This document shows, piece after piece, positions 57,139-64,000 of a stretch of 64,000 nt of DNA; position 1 is the first letter of the stretch, and the number at the start of each line of letters is the position of its first letter. This DNA comes from Streptomyces sp. NBC_00582. GTDB lineage: Bacteria > Actinomycetota > Actinomycetes > Streptomycetales > Streptomycetaceae. A program made the translations under genes and the position numbers. The notes under the pieces were generated by a model. The model was not told the origin of the DNA, made no database searches, and saw only the letters and a program-made list of their open reading frames with translations. Location: NCBI RefSeq assembly GCF_036345155.1, contig NZ_CP107772.1, positions 6,634,001 through 6,698,000 of the forward strand. Reading direction: 5' to 3'.

Positions 57139-58299
57139 TCATCCGAGGTCCAGCAGGGCTGCCGCGATCACCGGGCGCAGTACCTCCGTGCCGCCGCCGG
57201 TGCCGGCGAAGAACAGCGCGTCGCGGTGCGCCCGTCCGACGAGGTGGTCGCCGGTCAGGGCGAGCGGGCCGGACAGACGGGCCGCCGCCTCGGTGACGGT
57301 GCGGACGGCCGCCGTCACGAACAACCGGGCGGCGGCCGCGTCCTGGTGCGAGGGCCGGGCGCCGGAGTCGAACTGCTCGGCCGCCCGCCGGATCATGCCC
57401 TCGGCGAGCTCGCACCGGGCGACGAGGTCGGCCAGGGTGAACCGGACGGACTGGTCGTGGTGGAGCGGCCGGCCGAAGAGCCGGCGTTCCCGGGCGCCCC
57501 GCACGGCGTCGCGGGTCAGCGCGCGCAGGAGACCGAGCCAGGGCGCGCTGGAGAACACCCAGTCCAGCACCGCGAGCAGCGGCTCCACCTCGGTCGCCGC
57601 GCCGCCGACGGTGCCCAGCACCGCGCCGTCCGGGACGGTGCAGTCGGCGAGGACCAGCCGGCCCCAGGGGCAGGTGGGCATCGCGGCGGGCCCCGCCTCG
57701 TCGACGGCCAGGCGCGGGGTGGCGCGGTCCACGACGAACGCCGTCCGGCTGCCGTCCTCGTGCGCGGCGACGACCAGGAAGTGGTGGGCCACCGGAGCGC
57801 CCGCGACCAGGTCGAGTTCACCGGAGAGCAGCCAGCCGTCCGGGGCCGGCCGCACGGTGACGGCGGGAGCGACCGACGTGCCCTGCGTCTGCTGGAGGGA
57901 CAGGGCGCCCACCCATTCCCCGGAGGCCATCCGGGGCAGATAGCGCTCCCGTTGCCGGGGGGTGCCGAAGGCGCGCAGCGGTACGGTCGCGAGCACCGCG
58001 TGCGCCCCCACCGCGAGGGCGAGCCCCGGGTCCCCGGCCCCCTCGCCGAGCCCCGCGAGCAGGGCGACGGTGTCGGTGGCGGACAGGCCGGCGCCGCCCA
58101 GGTCACGCGGTACCAGCGGCCCCGCGAGGCCCGGGCCGGAGCCGGACGCGGCCAGTTCGGCGAAGAGCCGTGGGTCCCAGCGGCGGTCCCGGTCGCGCTC
58201 GGCGGCGCTCGGCCGGGCGAGACGGCCGGCGATTTCCCGGGCCCAGTCACCCGGGGCTGCGGGGGAATGCGGAATTTCCATCGAACGTTCCACTCCCAT
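57139..58299 (-). CDS. Acyl-CoA dehydrogenase family protein 2
   Basis: 386 residues from the ATG at 58299 (a second ATG at 58281 is possible; the start region is a short duplication of GATGGGAGTGGA). It is a more divergent family member: LVPRDLGGAGLSATDTVALLAGLGEG, SLQQTQGTSVAPAV, RERRLFGRPLHHDQSVRFTLADLVARCELAEG. The usual catalytic Glu region near the C-terminus is not obvious (HRDALFFAGTGGGTEVLRPVIA). It probably forms a heteromeric pair with copy 1, which overlaps or follows it closely. Confidence 0.83.
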   Translation of the reverse strand: MGVERSMEIPHSPAAPGDWAREIAGRLARPSAAERDRDRRWDPRLFAELAASGSGPGLAGPLVPRDLGGAGLSATDTVALLAGLGEGAGDPGLALAVGAHAVLATVPLRAFGTPRQRERYLPRMASGEWVGALSLQQTQGTSVAPAVTVRPAPDGWLLSGELDLVAGAPVAHHFLVVAAHEDGSRTAFVVDRATPRLAVDEAGPAAMPTCPWGRLVLADCTVPDGAVLGTVGGAATEVEPLLAVLDWVFSSAPWLGLLRALTRDAVRGARERRLFGRPLHHDQSVRFTLADLVARCELAEGMIRRAAEQFDSGARPSHQDAAAARLFVTAAVRTVTEAAARLSGPLALTGDHLVGRAHRDALFFAGTGGGTEVLRPVIAAALLDLG

Positions 58300-58538
58300 C
58301 TCTCCACTCCCATCTTCTGGAAACGGGCCCGGTCACCGTAGCCGGAATCAGGTGGGGTCATCGGGGGCGGCAGGGAGATTTTTCGGCGAGCCAGCGCAGA
58401 ATTCACAGACCTGACCGGCGCTGACTTTCCCTCACAGTCCTTGACAATGCTCTGACATGAGCGGCGTTGTCTCCTCACACACCGCTGGCCACCATGGTTG
58501 TCGGCCCCACCGGATCCGGGAAAGAGGAGGGAAAGGCA

Positions 58539-59690
58539 ATGGCATTGGAGGAGCACGGGGGAAGCCTTCCGGGGCTGCCCCGCCTGTCCGACGCGACCCT
58601 GCGGGACTCCGCGCACATGGCCGGCGTCGAGTTCGGCCCCGAGGACGCCGCGGTCATCGCGGACCTGTTGGTGAAGACCGGTATCGAGCTCGTCGAGGTC
58701 GGCATGGTGTCCGGGCCGGGCTCCAAGGACGCCGACCTCGTCCTCGCCACCCATGAGGCGGTCGGCCCCGCGCGCAGCATGACGCTCGTCGTGGTGCGGG
58801 ACCGTCACCAGGTGGCGAAGGCCCTCGACGAGGCCGAGCGCCTCGGCGTGCGGCACATCATGTACTCCATCCCCACCTCGGAGCAGCACGCTCAGCTCAA
58901 GCTCGGTTCGCCCAGCGCCAAGTTCCTTCAGACGCTGGCGCGTTCGGCGATCACCCAGGCCAAGGAGCGCGGCTTCCACGTCACGTTCAGCGGCGAGGAC
59001 GGCGCCCGCACGCCCAGGGAGCGCCTCGTCCCCTATGTCGCCGCCGGCTTCGAGGCGGGAGCCGACCGGTTCCGGCTCGCGGAGACCGTGGCCTGTCTCT
59101 CGCCCTGGCAGATGGAGCGGGTCATCGCCGACCTCACCGCGATCGACGGCTCCGAGATCGAGATCCACTCGCACAACATGCTGGGCATGGCCGTCGCCAA
59201 CTCCCTCGCGGCCGTCCGCGCGGGCGCCCGGTGGATCTCGGCGACGGTCGGCGGCATCGGCGAGCGCGGCGGCAACGCGCCGCTGGCCGAACTGCTCACG
59301 TCCCTGCGCGTCGTCCACGGCGACACCCGCTTCGACCTGTCCCACCTCACCGAGCTGTCGCGGGTGGCCCTCAGGGGAGCCGGACTCGGCGAGGCCTTCC
59401 AGTCGGGACCGACCACACCGCACGCGTTCGCCTACGAACTGCCGGGCCAGCTCACCCACCCCGAGGCCTACGAGACGCTGCCCGCCGAACTCGTGGGGAA
59501 CAGCCGTGAGCTGCGGGTCCGTACCCGTCTCAGCGCGGCCCTCGTCGGCTGGGCGCTGGCCGACTCGGGGGTCGCCGTCGACGTCGACGCCTTCACCTCC
59601 TGGCTCACCGAGCGGCAGGAGCGCGACGGAGGCGCGCTGCTCGACCGGGACGCGATCCGCAAGGCCGCCGTCGACTTCCAGGCCGCCTGA
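58539..59690 (+). CDS. Homocitrate/isopropylmalate synthase-like DRE-TIM metallolyase
   Basis: 383 residues, ATG at 58539 after GAGGAGGG. DRE-TIM barrel: LSDATLRDSAHMAGVEF (metal Asp and Arg), HIMYSIPTSEQHAQLKLG, HVTFSGEDGARTPRE, IEIHSHNMLGMAVANSLAAVRAGA with the metal-binding His pair, and VGGIGERGGNAPLAELL. There is no LeuA regulatory domain. It condenses acetyl-CoA (or another acyl-CoA) with a 2-oxo acid. Next to LysWXYZ it may start an aminoadipate-like chain extension. A TTGACA at 58441 could be a -35. Confidence 0.85.
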   Translation: MALEEHGGSLPGLPRLSDATLRDSAHMAGVEFGPEDAAVIADLLVKTGIELVEVGMVSGPGSKDADLVLATHEAVGPARSMTLVVVRDRHQVAKALDEAERLGVRHIMYSIPTSEQHAQLKLGSPSAKFLQTLARSAITQAKERGFHVTFSGEDGARTPRERLVPYVAAGFEAGADRFRLAETVACLSPWQMERVIADLTAIDGSEIEIHSHNMLGMAVANSLAAVRAGARWISATVGGIGERGGNAPLAELLTSLRVVHGDTRFDLSHLTELSRVALRGAGLGEAFQSGPTTPHAFAYELPGQLTHPEAYETLPAELVGNSRELRVRTRLSAALVGWALADSGVAVDVDAFTSWLTERQERDGGALLDRDAIRKAAVDFQAA

Positions 59691-59801
59691 CCCCGGGGCA
59701 CCACCACCCCGCCCCCCACACCCGGGACCGAGCGCCCCCACCTGCCCCGCCCGGCCGGTCCCGTCCCCAGCCATCCGAACGACGACAACTGGAGCTGATC
59801 C

Positions 59802-59987
59802 ATGTCCACCGCCACCCTCACCGGCGACTGCCCCGAGTGCGAGACCGACCTGACCGTGCCGCCGATGGTCCAGGGCGAGACCCTCTCCTGCCCCGAGTGC
59901 ATGCTCACCCTGCGCGTCGAGGACATCCAGGAGGGCCGGCTGTCCCTGCAGATGGTCGAGGTACAGCTGCGCGACTGGGGCCAGTGA
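59802..59987 (+). CDS. lysW: LysW-type amino-group carrier protein, ends in Gln
   Basis: 61 residues. The zinc-ribbon is CPECETDLTVPPMVQGETLSCPEC, as in LysW. The C-terminus is acidic then LRDWGQ. In known carriers the last residue is Glu (EDWGE), whose side-chain carboxylate takes the substrate amino group; here the codon is CAG. The reading is clear: CGC GAC TGG GGC CAG TGA. It is followed at once by LysX. In streptomycetes such carriers serve natural products (vazabitide, azinomycin, ficellomycin, s56-p1), not lysine. Confidence 0.9.
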   Translation: MSTATLTGDCPECETDLTVPPMVQGETLSCPECMLTLRVEDIQEGRLSLQMVEVQLRDWGQ

Positions 59988-59988
59988 C

Positions 59989-60837
59989 ATGGGCCGCACC
60001 GTTGCCGTCGTCGCGGACCGGGTCGGCTGGGAGGAACGCGAACTCATCCGCCGCGCACCCGAGTTCGGTCTGCGGATCGACTGGGTCAACGACGAGTCCC
60101 TGTGCCTCGGGGACCCCGGGGCCGCCTCGATCGACGGCTACGACGCCCTGCTGGTCCGCAGCCGCAGCTACACCCGCGGCGGACTGCTCGCCACCCTCGC
60201 CGAGTCGAGCGGCGTACCCGTCCTCAACTCCGCGGCCGCCATCCACGCCTGTGAGAACAAGCTGGTGCTGCGTGCCGTGCTGCGCTCCGCGGGCGTACCG
60301 GTGCCGGACTTCCGGCTCGCCCTGTCCCGCAAGGACTTCACCCGGGCGCTCGAGGACCTCGGCCTGCCCGCGGTGCTCAAACCGGTCTACGGCGGCATGG
60401 GCAAGCGCGTCACCCTGATCCGGGACGCCGACCTGGCCCCGTCCGTCTACGACTACGTCGAGGACCTCGGCCACGCCTTCGAGCAGGCCTGCCTGGTGGA
60501 GCCGTATCTGGGCGGCGGCTCGGTGCGCTGTCTGGTCGTCGGCCGGGAGATCGTCGCCGCGGCCGAGTTCGAGAGCGCCGGAGCCGACTGGCGCAGCAAC
60601 GCCGCGCTCGGCAACCAGAGCCGGGCCCTGGCCCACGACCCCGAGGTGCACAAGCTCGTCGACGGGGTCGTGGACCGGCTCGGCGAGGGCATCTACGGAG
60701 TCGATCTCTTCAAGACGCCCTCGGGCCACCTCGTCAACGAGGTCAACCATGCCCCCGCCTGGCGAGGGGTGGCGTCGACCACCGGGGCGGACATCCCGGC
60801 GGCCGTCGCCCGTCATCTGCAGGAGATACTCGCATGA
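59989..60837 (+). CDS. lysX: LysX-type ATP-grasp ligase
   Basis: 282 residues, ATG one base after the LysW stop. ATP-grasp of the RimK group: NSAAAIHACENKLVLRAVL, LPAVLKPVYGGMGKRVTLI (nucleotide lysine and glycine loop), YIYGVDLF-type segment GIYGVDLFKTPSGHLVNEVNHAPAWRGV with the metal-binding Glu/Asn. It joins an amino acid to the carrier C-terminus. In LysX proteins I know, the NEVN segment is followed by Glu-Phe-Lys/Arg; here it is HAPAWRG, so the substrate may differ from aminoadipate or glutamate. Confidence 0.9.
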   Translation: MGRTVAVVADRVGWEERELIRRAPEFGLRIDWVNDESLCLGDPGAASIDGYDALLVRSRSYTRGGLLATLAESSGVPVLNSAAAIHACENKLVLRAVLRSAGVPVPDFRLALSRKDFTRALEDLGLPAVLKPVYGGMGKRVTLIRDADLAPSVYDYVEDLGHAFEQACLVEPYLGGGSVRCLVVGREIVAAAEFESAGADWRSNAALGNQSRALAHDPEVHKLVDGVVDRLGEGIYGVDLFKTPSGHLVNEVNHAPAWRGVASTTGADIPAAVARHLQEILA

Positions 60838-61892
60838 TCCGCGTGGGAATCGTCGGCGCCTCCGGGCTCACCGGCGGTGATCTGATCAGGCTGGTCACCC
60901 AGCATCCCGACCTCGAACTGACCTTCCTCGGCGGCAACTCCAGCGCCGGCCGCCGCCCGGCCCAGCTCCACCCCGGCCTGCGCCTCGACCTCGGCCTGAC
61001 CGTCGAGCACGTCACGGCGGACGCCGTCGCCGAGCGGTGCGACGTGGTGTTCCTCGCCACGCCGGCCCCCGCCTCCGCCGAACTCGCCGCGCTCCTCGCC
61101 GACCGCGTCCCCTGTGTGATCGACCTCAGCGGCGCCTTCCGTATCCGCACCCCCCGGCTCCACGAGCGCTGGTACCCCAAGGCGACCCGGTCGGACGCGC
61201 TCGCCGACCGCTTCGTCTACGGGGTGCCCGAACTCGTCGGGGACCAGCTCCCCGACGCACCGCTGATCTCCGTACCCGGCTGCTACGCCACGGCGATCAC
61301 CTTGGGGCTCGCCCCGCTGACCCTCGGCCTCGGCCTGAACCTGAGGACCGTGCTCGTGGACGGCAAGAGCGGCTCCAGCGGCGGCGGACTCCAACTGCGC
61401 GTCCCGGACCTGCACCCGCTGCGCAACGGCGCCATCGCACCGTACGCGCCCACCGGGCACCGCCACGCCGCCGAGGTCAGCGACTTCCTGGAGCACAGCA
61501 AGCCCGGCACCGTCGGTTCGCTGACGATGTCGGCGTACGGGGTGTCGCATGTGCGCGGACTGCTCGCCAGCACCTACGCGTTCACCGACGACGCGGTGGA
61601 CGCCCGGGAACTGCAACGCGCCTACCTGCGCTTCTACAAGGGGCACCGGTTCGTGCGGGTGCGGCGGCACACCGAGACGCTGATCCCGGTGCCGGATCCG
61701 CAGGCGGTCCTCGGCTCCAACTTCTGCGACGTCTCGGTCCTCCACGACGAGGAGGGCGGCCGGATCGTCGTCCTCGCCGCCCTCGACAACCTCGTCAAGG
61801 GCGCGGCGGGGCAGGCCGTCCAGGCCATGAACCTGCGGTTCGGGCTGCCCGAGGAGACGGGCCTGACGATGCAGCCGGTGATGCCGGCATGA
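60834..61892 (+). CDS. lysY: LysY/ArgC-type semialdehyde dehydrogenase
   Basis: 352 residues, overlapping lysX by 4 bp. The NADP motif is VGIVGASGLTGGDLIRLVTQHPDLEL. The catalytic Cys is in ISVPGCYATAITLGL; the substrate-binding VDGKSGSSGGG and HRHAAEVSDFL are present. The C-terminal Asp/Asn-rich VVLAALDNLVKGAAGQAVQAMNL is the standard ArgC/LysY end. It reduces the carrier-bound acyl phosphate made by LysZ to the aldehyde. Confidence 0.93.
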   Translation: MIRVGIVGASGLTGGDLIRLVTQHPDLELTFLGGNSSAGRRPAQLHPGLRLDLGLTVEHVTADAVAERCDVVFLATPAPASAELAALLADRVPCVIDLSGAFRIRTPRLHERWYPKATRSDALADRFVYGVPELVGDQLPDAPLISVPGCYATAITLGLAPLTLGLGLNLRTVLVDGKSGSSGGGLQLRVPDLHPLRNGAIAPYAPTGHRHAAEVSDFLEHSKPGTVGSLTMSAYGVSHVRGLLASTYAFTDDAVDARELQRAYLRFYKGHRFVRVRRHTETLIPVPDPQAVLGSNFCDVSVLHDEEGGRIVVLAALDNLVKGAAGQAVQAMNLRFGLPEETGLTMQPVMPA

Positions 61893-62692
61893 GCGAGGGG
61901 AGCGCATCGCCCGCACCGACCGTGGTCAAGCTCGGCGGCAGCTGCCTCGACGAGCTCGCCGACGCCTGGTGGGACGACCTGGCCGAGCACGCCCGCGAGC
62001 GGCCGCTGGTCCTCGTGCACGGCTGGTCCAAGCCGCTGAAGCGGCTCAGCGCCCGCTACCGCGAGCCGTCGGCGATCCTGCGCGACCGCTACGGCAACCA
62101 GAGCCGCTGGACCACGCCCGAGGTCATCGACGATATCAGGAAGGTCAGCGCCGAGCTGGGCGAGGAGGTCCTCGGACGCCTCGAACGGCGCGGAGTCACC
62201 GCCGAGCGGCTCCTCGGCAGCGACGGACTCGTCAGCGCCGGCGAGGGCGAACGCTGGTGGTGGCGGGACAAGCGGCTCGTCGAGTTGGAGAACCTCGTCG
62301 GGCCGATCACCGGGGTCGACCCCGCCGCGCTGAAGGCCCTCCGGCCCGGACACGCCTGTCTGGTCACCCCGCTCGCCCGCAACGCGCTCGGCCAGGAGGT
62401 GAACACCGACGCCGACCGGGCCGCCGCCGCCCTCGCCGGGGCGACCGCCGCCACCGACCTGGTCCTCGTCACCGACGTGGCGCACCTGCTGATCGACGGG
62501 GAACCGGTGCGCCGGATCTCCGCCGGGGCGGCCGCCGAGTTCCGCGACAAGGGCGCGACCGGAGGCATGCGCAAGAAGCTGCGGGCCGCCGGTGAGGCCC
62601 TGGACCGGGGCGTGGAGCGCGTCGTGATCGGCAGCGCGCCGGTCACCGAGCTGCTCGCCGCCCGCACCGGCACCGTCATCACCCGAACGTGA
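61889..62692 (+). CDS. lysZ: LysZ/ArgB-type amino-acid kinase
   Basis: 267 residues, ATG overlapping the lysY stop. Amino-acid kinase motifs: VVKLGGSCLDE, LVLVHGWSKPLKRLSARY, GLVSAGEGERWWWRDKRLVEL, and NTDADRAAAALAGATAATDLVLVTDVAHLL. It phosphorylates the side-chain carboxylate of the carrier-bound amino acid. In N-acetylglutamate kinases a long helix binds arginine; it is absent here, as in LysZ. Expected to act in order LysX, LysZ, LysY. Confidence 0.92.
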   Translation: MSEGSASPAPTVVKLGGSCLDELADAWWDDLAEHARERPLVLVHGWSKPLKRLSARYREPSAILRDRYGNQSRWTTPEVIDDIRKVSAELGEEVLGRLERRGVTAERLLGSDGLVSAGEGERWWWRDKRLVELENLVGPITGVDPAALKALRPGHACLVTPLARNALGQEVNTDADRAAAALAGATAATDLVLVTDVAHLLIDGEPVRRISAGAAAEFRDKGATGGMRKKLRAAGEALDRGVERVVIGSAPVTELLAARTGTVITRT

Positions 62693-62703
62693 GGAGCACG
62701 CAC

Positions 62704-63267
62704 GTGGCGCAGTCCCGTGTACTCGTCGTCAACAACGGAACGCTGTCGCTGAAACAGCTCCGCAGGCGTTTCGAGGAGCTCGGCTCGGACACCGACGTGG
62801 TCGACGCGGCGTCCGTACCGGCCCGGCTCGACGGACGCCACCAGGCGATCGTCCTGAGCGGCACCAAGGTGCGGGCCTACGACCGCGACCATTACAAGCC
62901 GCTCGTCGACCTCGTCATGACCGCCGGCGTCCCGGTCTTCGGGATCTGCGGGGGCATGCAGATCCTCGCGGTCGCGGCGGGCGGCCGGCTCGCCGAGGGG
63001 CCCCAGCGCGTCGGCGGCTTCGAGGTCCAGGTCGACACGGAGGAGCCGCTGTTCACCCATGTGAAGCCGACGGTGACCGTCTTCCACCGGCACACCCTCT
63101 ACCTCCAGGAGGCCCCGCCCGGCTTCCGCTCCATCGGCCGCTCCGAGCACGCGCCCGTGGAGTTCCTGCGCTCCGACGACGGCCGGATCCACGGCGCGCA
63201 GGCCCATCTGGAGTTCCGCAGCGACGGCCTGGAGATCCTGCGCGGCTTCGCCCAGCTCTACCAGTGA
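62704..63267 (+). CDS. Class I glutamine amidotransferase domain protein
   Basis: 187 residues, GTG at 62704 with GAGGAG seven nt upstream. The triad is visible: Cys in VFGICGGMQILAVAAGG, His and Glu in GAQAHLEFRSDG. It is a free-standing glutaminase of the GuaA/PabA type without a synthetase domain. It would release ammonia for a partner enzyme; in this operon the partner may be LysX-type or a downstream ligase outside the window. A link to the Gln end of the carrier is possible but speculative. Confidence 0.88.
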   Translation: MAQSRVLVVNNGTLSLKQLRRRFEELGSDTDVVDAASVPARLDGRHQAIVLSGTKVRAYDRDHYKPLVDLVMTAGVPVFGICGGMQILAVAAGGRLAEGPQRVGGFEVQVDTEEPLFTHVKPTVTVFHRHTLYLQEAPPGFRSIGRSEHAPVEFLRSDDGRIHGAQAHLEFRSDGLEILRGFAQLYQ

Positions 63268-63340
63268 GCCGGCGCCACCAGTGAGCCGCGCCACCAGTGA
63301 AAACGGCTGCTTGACCAGTGAGACGGCTTTACCAGCGAGA
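63259..63340 (+). repeat. Four to five copies of ACCAGTGA between the amidotransferase and dehydrogenase
   Basis: The 3' end of the amidotransferase gene (ACCAGTGA, with its stop codon) is repeated at about 63279, 63291 and 63314, and as ACCAGCGA at 63331, with irregular spacing of 12-23 bp. The first two are part of GCCACCAGTGAGCCGC-like units. It looks like iterative duplication of the gene end. Confidence 0.75.
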
Positions 63341-63358
63341 CAGTGAAGGGACTAGGCA

Positions 63359-64000
63359 ATGAGTGATCTGGACAACCCGCTTCCCGCGTTCACGACCCAC
63401 CTGAACGGCAGCGGCGGCGCACTCAAGGGCTGGGTCGTCGTCGACTCCCTGTACGACGGCCTGGCGATGGGCGGCGTGCGGATGACCCCCGGCGTCACCG
63501 AGGAGGAGGTCGCCGGACTCGCCCGGGACATGACGCACAAGTTCATCCTGGCGGGTCTGCCCATCGGCGGCGCCAAGGGCGGCATCGTCGCCGACGGCGG
63601 CGACCGCGAGGAGACGTTCCGCACGTTCGGCCGTACCGTCAAGCCGCTGCTGCACGGCGGTGTCCACCTCGGCATCGACATGGGCGTCACCCCCGCAGAC
63701 CGGGCCGTCTTCTTCGCGGAGGCCGGCTACGACCCGCGCCACCGGCTGGGCGCGCCCGACATGCCGATCGACTGGCGCACCTACTACGAGCCGCTGATCG
63801 ACTGCACCGGGCACGGCGTCGGGGTGGCCGCGGTCACCGCGCTGGAGGCGAGCGGCCGCGGCGGGCCCGCCCGGGTCGTGGTCCAGGGCTTCGGCGCGGT
63901 GGGCCGGGCGGTCGCCCGGTTCCTGGAGGACCGGGGCCATGTGATCGTGGGCGTGGCCGATGTGCGCGGCACCATCAGAGCGGACCGTCTGCCGGTGGCC
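63359..64000 (+). CDS. Glu/Leu/Phe/Val dehydrogenase (partial, right edge)
   Basis: The first 214 residues are present; the gene runs off the window. The substrate-binding Lys is in HKFILAGLPIGGAKGGIVAD (GGAKGG). HLGIDMGVTPADRAVFFAEAGYDP and the Rossmann start VVVQGFGAVGRAVARFLEDRG for the dinucleotide follow. It reversibly interconverts an amino acid and its 2-oxo acid with NAD(P)H. In this cluster it may supply or remove the alpha-amino group of the carrier-bound product. ATG at 63359 after GTGAAGGG. Confidence 0.88.
   Translation, partial: MSDLDNPLPAFTTHLNGSGGALKGWVVVDSLYDGLAMGGVRMTPGVTEEEVAGLARDMTHKFILAGLPIGGAKGGIVADGGDREETFRTFGRTVKPLLHGGVHLGIDMGVTPADRAVFFAEAGYDPRHRLGAPDMPIDWRTYYEPLIDCTGHGVGVAAVTALEASGRGGPARVVVQGFGAVGRAVARFLEDRGHVIVGVADVRGTIRADRLPVA

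Noticed and set aside
57516..60089. 857-residue minus frame across the cluster
   Set aside because: Most is antisense to the homocitrate-synthase-like and LysW genes; the reading is shadow-type and the acyl-CoA dehydrogenase uses another frame.
59802..62692. Primary lysine or arginine biosynthesis
   Set aside because: Streptomycetes make lysine through diaminopimelate and arginine with acetylated intermediates; the LysW carrier, receptor/AfsA pair and dehydrogenases point to specialised metabolism.

Overview
The window is chromosomal DNA from a Streptomyces. GC content is very high, third codon positions are strongly G/C, and there are twin-arginine lipoprotein and secreted proteins, DUF397/XRE pairs, a class E sortase with an LAxTG-type substrate, DasR boxes at N-acetylglucosamine transporter genes, and a gamma-butyrolactone (A-factor type) synthase/receptor pair. 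From about 0.9 to 9 kb the gene order (MBL hydrolase, nagE2, nagE1, nagF, rph, lipoprotein, rdgB, tRNA, bcp) is the conserved streptomycete core order.

Layout. 0-9 kb: tail of a secreted protein, a lipoprotein, the DasR-controlled GlcNAc PTS genes (nagE2, nagE1, nagF), RNase PH, RdgB, a type-I tRNA with a UAG anticodon beside an HNH relic, Bcp, a GroES-like protein, and a guanidine-III riboswitch in front of a guanidinium exporter. 9-22 kb: a class A penicillin-binding protein, a three-gene ABC exporter, DUF1707, SGNH hydrolase, DUF445, a 34-bp tandem repeat array, an MFS porter, a wall-anchored alginate-lyase-like protein and a DUF2269 membrane protein. 22-31 kb: small regulatory modules (GlxA-type regulator; DUF2975/XRE with two 17-bp boxes; ECF sigma with its membrane partner; ArsR/SRPBCC with an operator that fills the promoter spacer; serine hydrolase; MerR/erythromycin esterase; an APH-like kinase).

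31-36 kb holds a compact minus-strand set: XRE/TPR regulator, HFCD flavoprotein, a 55-residue peptide gene with a strong ribosome binding site, a hairpin, a JmjC/cupin oxygenase and a translationally embedded aldo/keto reductase. It looks like an undescribed peptide-modification (RiPP-like) operon. After regulators at 36-38.7 kb, 38.9-47.2 kb is a defence island with visibly lower GC. It contains a degenerate HNH protein, a ParB-like protein, an SNF2 helicase and a DUF3883 PD-(D/E)xK protein in one overlapping operon, followed by two related 5-methylcytosine methyltransferases, an intact HNH endonuclease and a Vsr endonuclease. A perfect 38-bp palindrome lies in the divergent methyltransferase/HNH promoter.

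47-52.6 kb returns to core-like genes: a lectin fragment, a SEC-C protein, a GH30 galactanase, a class E sortase and an SDR. 52.7-64 kb is a specialised-metabolite cluster that runs off the right edge. An AfsA-type synthase with an internal repeat insert and an ArpA-type receptor flank a candidate autoregulatory element. Then come an atypical (JadR1-like) response regulator, two acyl-CoA dehydrogenases, a homocitrate-synthase-like enzyme, a complete LysW-LysX-LysY-LysZ amino-group-carrier set, a class I glutaminase domain protein and a Glu/Leu dehydrogenase. Streptomycetes make lysine by the diaminopimelate route, so the LysW set points to a carrier-bound non-protein amino acid. The carrier ends in Gln rather than the usual attachment Glu.

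All calls come from reading the sequence and from family knowledge. No database search was run.
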